A stretch of DNA of 12,001 nucleotides from Ignavibacteria bacterium (lineage in GTDB: Bacteria; Bacteroidota; Ignavibacteria; Kapaibacteriales; UBA4661), in assembly GCA_013298375.1 (NCBI GenBank), contig JAAFHM010000107.1, forward strand, positions 1 to 12,001, written 5' to 3'. Shown here piece after piece: positions 1 to 7,005 of this stretch. The notes under the pieces are model-generated. The model did no database searches. It was not told the DNA's origin and saw only the letters and a program-made list of their open reading frames with translations. Positions within the stretch are counted from its first letter, which is position 1. Every line of letters begins with the position of its first letter. Made by a program: the position numbers and the translations under genes.

Positions 1-105
1 ATTGTTAAAAAAATGATTGAGGCGATGAGTGGTTCCGTGTGGTGCGAATCAGAACTTGGTGCAGGAGCGCAGTTTATTGTGGAGCTGCCGAAAGTGTCAT
101 CCTAG
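1..105 (+). CDS. Sensor histidine kinase, C-terminal end only (partial)
   Basis: Reading frame 1 is open from the window edge to a TAG at 103-105 and gives 34 residues. They end in a segment with the pattern GSVWCESELGAGAQFIVELP. This is the last part of a histidine kinase ATPase domain (HATPase_c), where the G2-type glycine motif 'G-x-SExG-x-G-x-F-x-v-x-LP' forms the end of the ATP-binding pocket. The preceding 'IVKKMIEAMSG' fits the helix before that motif ('iv+.ive.mgG'). The catalytic His, N box and sensor domain lie outside the window, so the stimulus and partner regulator are unknown. The gene converges on the OmpA-like gene with only 47 bases between the stop codons. No convincing terminator is visible in that gap. 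The reading is based on the motif only, but the pattern is highly characteristic. Confidence 0.85.
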   Translation: MVKKMIEAMSGSVWCESELGAGAQFIVELPKVSS

Positions 106-152
106 GACTTTCATCAGATCTATTTTGCAAGCCCTTCCCCGCCCCGCAAATC

Positions 153-2486
153 TCAGTTGGCAATTGGCGTTTCGACCAACACCCGAACCGTGCGAGAATA
201 GAAGCGCCCTTCGGGGATATTGTTGTCAAAAAGCAGTTCGCTATTTCCCATGCCGCGCACTAAGATTTGTTCCGAAGGCTGCTCTGCTCCCGTAATGACC
301 CGTGCAATCTGCTCTGCGCGTTCCAACGATAACTTGCGATTATACTCCGGCGATCCCGTGCGGTCGGTATAGCCAACAACTGTAAGCTCCGAAAGCGTCT
401 TCAAATGGCTTTGGATAAACTTCACGGCGTTTTCTTGTGCAGCACTGGGGCGTGAATCGTTGAACTCAAAAAGCATCATGCTAAATTGCTCAAACTCCTT
501 ATCCTTCCTTCGTTCCCGACGTTTTTTCTGAACCGTAAGCTGACGGATTGGTAATTGGACTGCTTCGGAAGTGTGCGTATCGCCAATGCTGTCTCTGAGC
601 GCCGGATGGAGCAGAAAAGGAGCCGTGAGCGTAGCCAAATCTCTCCCCTGCATCCGTGCTTCTTTCGCAAAATCCCAATCAAACATCTGCGGCGGCTGCC
701 CAAGGCTGTCGAATGTCCGCAGAGTATCGCCCTCATGGGTAATCACAAGTCGCCATGCGCTTGGTGGGGTTTCGGTCTCGACCTGCGTGATGATACGCAC
801 CGCCGATGGTGTCGCCGTGCGCACCGTATCGGCAAGCACCACCCACGCCATAAGTTCGGGCGTGAGAGTACTAATCTCAACACGGCGATTTTCCTCGCGT
901 TTGTCGCTTTCGGTCAGGGGCAGCGACGGTTTTTCGGGAAGAAGCCGTGCTTTTGTGGTGATCCGCTCCGCAGCAATCCCCCACACCTCGCATAAATACT
1001 GCTTTACAGACTTCGCCCGTGCCTCGGCAAGCGTGGTTTTCCCTTGTTCTGCGCCGCTTCCCGATGTACAGCCCGTTAGCGTTATCGTTGCCTCTGGCAC
1101 TTGCTTCATGCGGCTACCGAGGATATTCAGCACATTATGATAGACGAAAAGCGCATCCGTACTGCGTCGGAGGGTTTCCGGCGAAAAAGACCGCGTTGCC
1201 TCGCTTTGCAAGCGCACATATCGCACGGGCAGTTCCGATGAGCCTTCGGCAAAAAAGATGTAGTTCAGAAGCGGCGTGTAGGTCTGACCGATAATCTCCT
1301 CAATGCGTATTTCCGGCACGGCGACTTCTTTCCCGTCCGGCTGCACACCCATCGTTACAAGAGAAAATCGCATCGTCGGCTTTTGCACAACAACGGTTGT
1401 TGAAATCAGCGTATCGGTTCTATACCGCATCGTTACGAGGCTTTGGATATTGCCCGACCATTCTTTGTCGCGCTTTTGCGTTACGATACCTGTGCGTACT
1501 GTATCGGGAATGCTTGTCATGGTGCGGCTTTCGCGTGTTTGCCGAATGCGCACCGTGTCGAAACGTTCATATTCTTCTGTGCGCTCAAAGCTGCGTGGAA
1601 ACTCGTATTTCAACGCCAGTTGAGGGCGAATCTGCACCATTCTCCACGAATCCGTACCAGTAAACCCGCCGACAATATTGGTCAAACCCGCAACAACACT
1701 GAGTTCCGGCGTAACGAGCAACCGCCCCGCCGCGCCCTGCATACCAAGCAGCAATGGCAGTTCATAGCCAAGGCTTGCAAAACCCGATAATACCAAATTT
1801 TCGGACGGCAAATCCCCTCGAACATTAGGTTTTATAGGCAGTCTAGGCATTCCATTCACGGCAACAAGTTCTGAACTGGAGTTTTGGACGAATACTCTAC
1901 TATCCATCCCCAATGCGCCTTGCACACCCAGCCCAAACACAAGATTTGGCAAGGCTTCCAAGGGTTTCCATGTCGTACCGATTTCGGCACTCAGCGTGGA
2001 ATACGAAAACGACAGTGTATGGTCGAGCGCAAAAATTTCATCAGACAAAGCATCATAAAAACGCTGTGTTGCACGGACTTCCCCGCTATGGGACGTGTAA
2101 GCACCGCGCAAACTCAGGTAGAATTGCTCACTGAAGGGCAGTTCCAGCAAACCGCCCAGAATGGGGCTTACCGCCACATTACTGCGAAACGTTTGGTCGC
2201 TTTGCAAGGAATTATCGGGAACGTAAGGCAGAAGAAAGGTCGTGGCGTAGCCCGGAACGGTGTTGAAATTCGGAAAATGCAACGAAAAATTTCCCCCGCC
2301 GATTGCCCCAAACCGCACTGTCGGCGGAGCATTGTTCATCATCTGAAAACTACTGCGGATGAGGTTTTGAGCCGCAAGAGGGGCTGCTGCCAGAAGAAAA
2401 ATCACGCACACGGAGAGCGCACCAATGCTCACAAAGCGAATCTTGGATAAATTTTTGGCAAACAAGAAAAGGCGTAAAAGGCGCAT
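153..2486 (-). CDS. Outer-membrane beta-barrel protein with two OmpA-like domains
   Basis: The 777-residue product has a signal peptide at about residues 1-40, with a basic start, a hydrophobic core at 19-36 and a cleavage region near APLAAQ. Residues about 55-297 alternate like a Bacteroidota outer-membrane beta-barrel (for example RPQLALKYEFP at its end). A linker rich in Thr/Arg follows. A first OmpA-like domain lies at about 405-540 (YIFFAEGSSELP, then EENRRVEIST). A beta-rich, possibly Ig-like spacer spans about 545-650. A second OmpA-like domain lies at about 668-775 (FEFNDSRPS, GYTDRTGSPEYNRKLSLERA). OmpA-like domains bind diaminopimelate in peptidoglycan through a conserved Asp and Arg. 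The second domain has both (Asp708, Arg723). The first has Ser475 in place of the Asp but keeps Arg490, so it may not bind the wall in the usual way. The likely role is linking the outer membrane to the wall, and the barrel could also be a porin. No Shine-Dalgarno sequence stands before the ATG. The start was chosen because it gives a complete signal peptide. Confidence 0.85.
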   Translation of the reverse strand: MRLLRLFLFAKNLSKIRFVSIGALSVCVIFLLAAAPLAAQNLIRSSFQMMNNAPPTVRFGAIGGGNFSLHFPNFNTVPGYATTFLLPYVPDNSLQSDQTFRSNVAVSPILGGLLELPFSEQFYLSLRGAYTSHSGEVRATQRFYDALSDEIFALDHTLSFSYSTLSAEIGTTWKPLEALPNLVFGLGVQGALGMDSRVFVQNSSSELVAVNGMPRLPIKPNVRGDLPSENLVLSGFASLGYELPLLLGMQGAAGRLLVTPELSVVAGLTNIVGGFTGTDSWRMVQIRPQLALKYEFPRSFERTEEYERFDTVRIRQTRESRTMTSIPDTVRTGIVTQKRDKEWSGNIQSLVTMRYRTDTLISTTVVVQKPTMRFSLVTMGVQPDGKEVAVPEIRIEEIIGQTYTPLLNYIFFAEGSSELPVRYVRLQSEATRSFSPETLRRSTDALFVYHNVLNILGSRMKQVPEATITLTGCTSGSGAEQGKTTLAEARAKSVKQYLCEVWGIAAERITTKARLLPEKPSLPLTESDKREENRRVEISTLTPELMAWVVLADTVRTATPSAVRIITQVETETPPSAWRLVITHEGDTLRTFDSLGQPPQMFDWDFAKEARMQGRDLATLTAPFLLHPALRDSIGDTHTSEAVQLPIRQLTVQKKRRERRKDKEFEQFSMMLFEFNDSRPSAAQENAVKFIQSHLKTLSELTVVGYTDRTGSPEYNRKLSLERAEQIARVITGAEQPSEQILVRGMGNSELLFDNNIPEGRFYSRTVRVLVETPIAN

Positions 2487-2575
2487 GAAATCAGGAGAAT
2501 GGTCAATGAAAAACTTGCGTTAGTACCAATGGCATAAAATTAAGTATAACTCTTTGATTTACTGACGCTTAATCG

Positions 2576-2608
2576 TTCGCCCCCTTGATAAAGGGGGAAC
2601 GGGGGATT
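2576..2608 (+). repeat. Left arm of a long inverted repeat (33 bases)
   Basis: The arm begins TTCGCCCCCTTGATAAAGGG and ends GAACGGGGGATT. It contains its own hairpin, CCCCCTT-GATA-AAGGGGG (7-bp stem, 4-base loop). It matches the reverse complement of 2713-2745 at 32 of 33 positions. An extra 8-base block, GATTTACT at 2556-2563, also recurs inverted outside the other arm, at 2748-2755. Such G/C-block repeats between genes resemble REP-type or MITE-type elements. No transposase is present. Confidence 0.85.
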
Positions 2609-2712
2609 AAGGTTTCAAGCGGCTTGGGGAAAATTATCTCCATGCTGAGATTGTCGCATTGCATTCGTTAAGTGCAACATTACAAACATAAAACGGTGAA
2701 ACTTGACGGGTA

Positions 2713-2745
2713 AATCCCCCGTTCCCCCTTTGTCAAGGGGGCGAA
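2713..2745 (-). repeat. Right arm of the long inverted repeat (33 bases)
   Basis: This is the inverted copy of 2576-2608 with a single difference (GACA for GATA in the loop of the internal hairpin). A centre of 104 bases lies between the arms. The arm starts 54 bases after the stop of the VWA/WD40 gene in the direction of transcription. Its hairpin could therefore contribute to ending that transcript, but it is not followed by a run of T, so it is not a standard intrinsic terminator. Confidence 0.85.
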
Positions 2746-2798
2746 TGAGTAAATCGCTCTGAGGCATACGCTTACGCTTAACTTCACGATATTGCGTG

Positions 2799-5700
2799 TT
2801 ACGGCATGACGACAATCCGGCGGGTAATAACCTCCGAAGCCGCTTGAATACGCACCAAATACACACCTGCACGAAGCCCGTTCACCGCAAATTCTTCGGT
2901 ATGCTCTCCGAGAATTTCCGGCACGGTGCGAGACAGAACCGATGTTCCGAGGGCATTGTGTATGCTGATGCTTACCTCGGTAGCGCTTGTTGTTGCGATA
3001 TTCAGGGAAAACCCTGTCGTCGTGGGGTTTGGAGAGATTTCCACCGCACGGAAAACCGATTGAAATACCGAATTGTCATTTTCAACGGAAAAAGCAATCG
3101 GCGGCGCGTCTGTGAGCGTAAACAAGCCATTTTGCATTGTTAGAGTTATCGGCAGCGACGGCAGGAAATTGCTCAAGGTAAGCGGCGTAGAACGCTGAGA
3201 GCTCAGCCCCGCACGCAGTGAGAGCGTCGAAAGCGGCACATCTTCATCGGGCGAACTAACGGTGAGTGTAAGAGGTACAGAGCGTGCGAAGCCGTTCACT
3301 GTGCCAAGCGGCGTGGGCGGCTGCGGACGAAGAAGACTTGCCGCAAACTCAAGGTTTCCTGAAATCGTTGTGCCATTCGGTATTGTTCCCATGCGGCGGC
3401 GCAGGAATATCGGCACTTGGACAATCTGCCCGACCCTGCCCGTAATAGTCGGTGCTTGCAGTGTCGCCGAGCGAAGTTCTACGCCGTTTCCTTGTATGGC
3501 GGAGCGCAATGTTTGGGTTTCCGCGCCAATCACTATTTGTGCCGTGCGCAGTCCTGCGGCAGAAGGGCGAAAGCGAAACGTTAGCGCCACCGCGCCGTTT
3601 GCCGGAATCCTGAGCGGAAGCGCTGTTTGACAGGAGAAATCTTGCGCTTGCGCTAAACTCTGCGCATTTTCCAAGCGAATTGCATCCAGCGAAATAGCTT
3701 GGGCGTTGGGATTGGTGATGAATGCTTGTACGGTGGAATCTTTCTGAGAACCGACGACGACGGAACCCATATCAACCAATGGTCGCGCTGTAAGCGGCAT
3801 AAGTACACCTTCGCCAAAGAGATTCACCGTGAGCGGTGCGAAAGAACTTGATGCGCCTTGCACGGTATAGCGAAATTGCACCTGTCCACTTGTCCGCCCA
3901 AGCCGCACGGGAGCAAAGCGGAGTGTTATGGCAGCCGAATCGCCCGGACGCAGCGTGAATGTGCTTGCTATGCCACTTGCGCCCACCGCGCCAAAACTTC
4001 GCACGGAAAATTGTGTGCTGTCCGGCAGCCCCAAACGCGGCAGGGAGAGCGTAAGCGGCGCAGTTCCGGTGTTGCGTAGAATAGCAGTAATGGTGGTATC
4101 TTTCGCTGCACCCACCAATACTCGCCCAAAATCCAGCAATCGTGCGCTTTGCGTGAGGCTTGGCTGAATACCCGTGCCTTGTATCGCAGTCCGCACGGCT
4201 TGGCTTTGCGTAACAAGCACGATGGTTGCTCTGCGCAAGCCCGCAGCGCGTGGGCTAAAACGGAACTCCACTGCCTGAGCCGCTCCTGCCGCAACCGTAA
4301 AGGGCGGCACACCTGAGACCAGCGAAAACTCGCCCGCCTCAGCGCCCTCGAAGCGGATGCTGTCCACCCGCACGGGATACGGCGTGGAGTTCACCACAAA
4401 CGCCTGCACAACCGAGTCTTTCTGCGCTCCGACGAGCGCCGCGCCCATGTCTATCAGCGTGGTGCTGTTCGTGGAAACGGCAATCTGTGGTGCGACGATA
4501 GACCAGATGGAAGCGGAGGTAGATGATTGCGCAAAGCGTGAAAAAACAAACACTTGTGCAAAATTTCTTGTTCCTGACACTCCACAAACGGCAAGAGTGT
4601 TTCCCATTGGACTGAGTGAAGCTGAGTGAATTCTGGCATAAGTATAAAATTGACGAAGTATATTTCCAGTCAATACATCGATAATGTAAACACCTCTATT
4701 AGTTGCCGCGATTAGTTCCTTACCCTGTTTATCGAAAAATATTTGACTTCCAACAGATGCATCCGATAATTGCGTTTGTGTTAATGTTTGTCCTGTAACT
4801 GCATCAAGAGTTAAAACCTTTATGTCAAAGCCACTTATAGTGGCAAGAATCGTGGAATTGGGGTTGATCGCAGTGAAAGAAGGAGCCCCTACATCATACT
4901 GGAGTGGTATTTGAAACTTGCGTAATTGTGAGCCATTTTGAACATCCCAGATAATAATTGTGCCATCGCCACTTGATGAAATGAGCCATTGATTGTCAGC
5001 ACTAAAGATTGAGCAATTTGAATTACCTGTATGCCCACTTAAAGTGTGTAGCGTTTGAAGGGTAGTTGCATCCAAAATTAAGGCTTGTCTATTGAAATTG
5101 AAGGCGGCAATATATTTTTCGTTTGGACTAAAAAAAGCAGTTGAGTATGCATCTGTCATTTGAGAAGGAGAAGAAGAAGCAATTTGAGCCCCTAAGATTG
5201 AATCCCAAATTTTTATTCCAGCATGGTCATTGGTCAGGATTCTCTGACCACTTTGACTATATTCAGCCCCAGTAGCACAGGGTGTAGCTTGTAAATTTAC
5301 TAACTCATTCCCATTATAGGGATTCCATATTTTTACAAAGCCATCACAAGCGGCGGTAATTACTCTTTCGCCATCAGGGCTAAATGAAACTGAATTTATT
5401 GCGCCAACATGACCTACTAAATCTACAGAATAATTTGCTGGATAATTATTCCCCAGCACCCGCATCAAACATTTCTCACTCGGCGTATTCGGAACATTCT
5501 TCCACGCATAGCGCAGTCCCGTTGCGGTGTCGGTGATGGTGCGCCATGTTCTGCCGCTGTCTATGCTGTATTGCAGGCGCACGGTGTCGGTGGGCAGCAC
5601 TCCTTCCCACGTGATGACGGTATCTGCGCCCGCAAGAAAGGTTTCGCCGCCATTGGGAGAGGTGATGCGCAGCGTGGACTGCGTGACAGGCGCAGGCGGG

Positions 5701-6941
5701 AAGCCGCCCGCAGCATAGAGCAGCGCCGAACAAGAATTGGTCTTCACCTCGAACCGCGCAAAGGTGAGCGAGGAATCACGCGGCTGGAAGCGCAAGGTAA
5801 GTTGGCGGCTTTCGCCCGCTTGGAGCGTGAAATTAGTCGGCGTTACCGTGAAAGCAGCATTGGTACTGGTGTTGAGAATGTTCGTTACGGTGAACGCCGC
5901 ATTTTCGGCACGAATGGTTATCACGGTGTCGCGCACCGTTCCGGGCGGTACACCATAGAACCTCACCGAAAAAGGAGTAACGCTGAGACGCGCCACTGCT
6001 TGCTGCGGAACGTCATAGTCGGCAGAAACCGCAAGTGAATCCGGCTCAGTGCGGAGACGAGCCGTGATGCTGCCTGTGCGGGTATCACATACCGCCTCGC
6101 CGCGCCACGTGAACTCGCACGGCGTTCGCCCCTGCGCAAGCTGCACGATTGCTTGATAGACCTGCGTAATGCGGAGAAAATCGTTCACATTTTCAAAGCA
6201 CACGCCGCCTGTACGTCTGGCAATATTTCTGATAAACGGCGGTGCGGGCAGTCCGACGGCAACGCAATAAATCTCGACGTTGTTTTGCTGCGCAGCGCTC
6301 ACGACCGCATTTTCGTCGCCGTCGCTGAGTCCGTCGGTCAAAAAAACCACAACACGCTTGTTGCGACCGTTGCGGGCAATCGGGATGCTGCCGGTGGGTT
6401 CGGTGAGCAAGCCGTTCATATAGCTTGTGCCGCCGCCCGCTTGGAAAGCGGCAATAGCGTTCAAAAGCGCACCACTGCTTGCGGTAAAGTCTTGGTTGAT
6501 GTAGCTTTCGTGATTAAAACTGGAAATGGCTGCCTCCGACGGCGGCAGTGCCAGCGCCCGCACAAAGGCTGAAGAGGCTTGCTGCGCAAGTTGGAGATTC
6601 GAGAATTTACCACGTCCGCCCGCCATCGAACCCGAAATATCCAGCGTCAGCACGGCGGAAATGGGTTGCAGTCCCATCGGTGGCGGACAAGTAACGCCCA
6701 TAACGGTGCGGTTTACACCGTTTTCCCGGAGAACAATATCTTGCGGAGAAATCGCGTTTTGAATGGGCTTGCCGTCGGCACCAAAGGCAAAAAACCGCGC
6801 TTTCATGGTGGGAAACGCCGAAGCGTCCACATCGAAAACGGAAAGCGTTTGCGCAAGCAATGGTGCGGTTTCTGCGCACCAAAGGCACAGGCAGATGGGA
6901 AGAAGAATATGGCGGATAAGCCGTTGAGAAACTATGCACAT
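2799..6941 (-). CDS. Large secreted VWA/WD40/ASH-repeat protein with T9SS sorting domain
   Basis: The 1380-residue product begins with a signal peptide (about 1-31, ending APLLAQ). A von Willebrand A domain follows at about 93-270. It has a complete metal-binding MIDAS: Asp101-x-Ser103-x-Ser105, Thr172 and Asp203 (LTLDISGS, GGTSYMNG, FLTDG). Next come an ASH-like beta domain (about 318-412) and a Kre9/KNH-like Ig domain (about 424-499, TSPNGGETFLAGADTVITWE). Seven WD40 blades follow (about 503-803), then three ASH/HYDIN domains (about 822-925, 928-1045, 1048-1155), a cohesin-like beta domain (about 1158-1278) and a T9SS type A sorting domain (about 1296-1380, ISPNPTTTGFS to RAGVYLVRI). VWA domains bind protein ligands through a metal ion, and T9SS domains direct export to the cell surface. 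A surface adhesion or scaffold role is inferred, and the ligand is unknown. GAGG stands 7 bases before the ATG. The propeller-coding part is strikingly A+T-rich. Confidence 0.85.
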   Translation of the reverse strand: MCIVSQRLIRHILLPICLCLWCAETAPLLAQTLSVFDVDASAFPTMKARFFAFGADGKPIQNAISPQDIVLRENGVNRTVMGVTCPPPMGLQPISAVLTLDISGSMAGGRGKFSNLQLAQQASSAFVRALALPPSEAAISSFNHESYINQDFTASSGALLNAIAAFQAGGGTSYMNGLLTEPTGSIPIARNGRNKRVVVFLTDGLSDGDENAVVSAAQQNNVEIYCVAVGLPAPPFIRNIARRTGGVCFENVNDFLRITQVYQAIVQLAQGRTPCEFTWRGEAVCDTRTGSITARLRTEPDSLAVSADYDVPQQAVARLSVTPFSVRFYGVPPGTVRDTVITIRAENAAFTVTNILNTSTNAAFTVTPTNFTLQAGESRQLTLRFQPRDSSLTFARFEVKTNSCSALLYAAGGFPPAPVTQSTLRITSPNGGETFLAGADTVITWEGVLPTDTVRLQYSIDSGRTWRTITDTATGLRYAWKNVPNTPSEKCLMRVLGNNYPANYSVDLVGHVGAINSVSFSPDGERVITAACDGFVKIWNPYNGNELVNLQATPCATGAEYSQSGQRILTNDHAGIKIWDSILGAQIASSSPSQMTDAYSTAFFSPNEKYIAAFNFNRQALILDATTLQTLHTLSGHTGNSNCSIFSADNQWLISSSGDGTIIIWDVQNGSQLRKFQIPLQYDVGAPSFTAINPNSTILATISGFDIKVLTLDAVTGQTLTQTQLSDASVGSQIFFDKQGKELIAATNRGVYIIDVLTGNILRQFYTYARIHSASLSPMGNTLAVCGVSGTRNFAQVFVFSRFAQSSTSASIWSIVAPQIAVSTNSTTLIDMGAALVGAQKDSVVQAFVVNSTPYPVRVDSIRFEGAEAGEFSLVSGVPPFTVAAGAAQAVEFRFSPRAAGLRRATIVLVTQSQAVRTAIQGTGIQPSLTQSARLLDFGRVLVGAAKDTTITAILRNTGTAPLTLSLPRLGLPDSTQFSVRSFGAVGASGIASTFTLRPGDSAAITLRFAPVRLGRTSGQVQFRYTVQGASSSFAPLTVNLFGEGVLMPLTARPLVDMGSVVVGSQKDSTVQAFITNPNAQAISLDAIRLENAQSLAQAQDFSCQTALPLRIPANGAVALTFRFRPSAAGLRTAQIVIGAETQTLRSAIQGNGVELRSATLQAPTITGRVGQIVQVPIFLRRRMGTIPNGTTISGNLEFAASLLRPQPPTPLGTVNGFARSVPLTLTVSSPDEDVPLSTLSLRAGLSSQRSTPLTLSNFLPSLPITLTMQNGLFTLTDAPPIAFSVENDNSVFQSVFRAVEISPNPTTTGFSLNIATTSATEVSISIHNALGTSVLSRTVPEILGEHTEEFAVNGLRAGVYLVRIQAASEVITRRIVVMP
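4520..5455 (-). other. A+T-rich segment encoding a seven-bladed WD40 propeller, inserted within the VWA gene
   Basis: The segment covers residues about 497-807 of the VWA protein. Seven blades can be marked, starting near residues 504, 545, 587, 635, 676, 720 and 765. The clearest are GHVGAINSVSFSPDGERVI with KIWN, and GHTGNSNCSIFSADNQWLI with IIIWD. Hand counts on 60-base lines give 32-43% G+C inside (most near 36%), against 52-67% on flanking lines. The drop begins at about 5450 and ends at about 4540. The Ig-like domain before it reads up to CLMRVLGNN (491-499). Its expected closing strand seems to resume after the propeller as SIWSIVAPQ (811-819). The segment is in frame and has no stop or mobile-element ends. 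Confidence 0.75.
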
Positions 6942-6951
6942 TTGGAAACCT

Positions 6952-6983
6952 CAAGAATAAAAAACTGGACGATAACTGCCAAA
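6952..6983 (-). promoter_or_regulatory. Possible Bacteroidetes-type promoter before the VWA/WD40 gene
   Basis: On the minus strand, TTTG at 6983-6980 is followed after exactly 20 bases by TATTCTTG at 6959-6952. The Bacteroidetes primary sigma consensus is TTTG-N19-21-TAnnTTTG, so there is one mismatch. Transcription would start about 6 bases before the ATG, giving an almost leaderless message. The 64-base gap after the DUF1501 gene also allows read-through, so this site could be chance. Confidence 0.3.
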
Positions 6984-7005
6984 AGTCAATTCGGAAGAAA
7001 CAACC

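Larger units (their letters stand above)
2487..2798. other. Intergenic region (312 bases) between two minus-strand genes
   Basis: This stretch separates the stop of the VWA/WD40 gene from the start of the OmpA-like gene. Its main content is a pair of near-identical inverted 33-base repeats, annotated separately. I see no tRNA or small protein gene. A minus-strand TATACT hexamer near 2544-2549 could be a -10 box for the OmpA-like gene, but no good -35 or Bacteroidetes TTTG box is at the right distance, so I do not call a promoter. An 8-base direct repeat, ACGCTTAA, occurs at 2565-2572 and 2774-2781, outside the two arms. It may be chance. Confidence 0.6.

Noticed and set aside
124..150. TTTGC...GCAAA inverted repeat between the two convergent genes as a terminator
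   Set aside because: Only 5 bp of stem with a 17-base loop and no T run. Not distinguishable from chance.
571..1140. Plus-strand open frames opposite the OmpA-like gene
   Set aside because: The translation shows no domain, and the minus-strand frame is a coherent OmpA-like protein with conserved motifs.
2487..2620. Bacteroidetes-type promoter before the OmpA-like gene
   Set aside because: No TTTG with a correctly spaced TAnnTTTG could be found. Only an isolated TATACT hexamer is present.
2615..2872. Minus-strand open frame of 85 codons across the inverted repeat
   Set aside because: It overlaps the end of the VWA gene in another frame and runs through the repeat. Its composition is low in meaning and no motif is visible.
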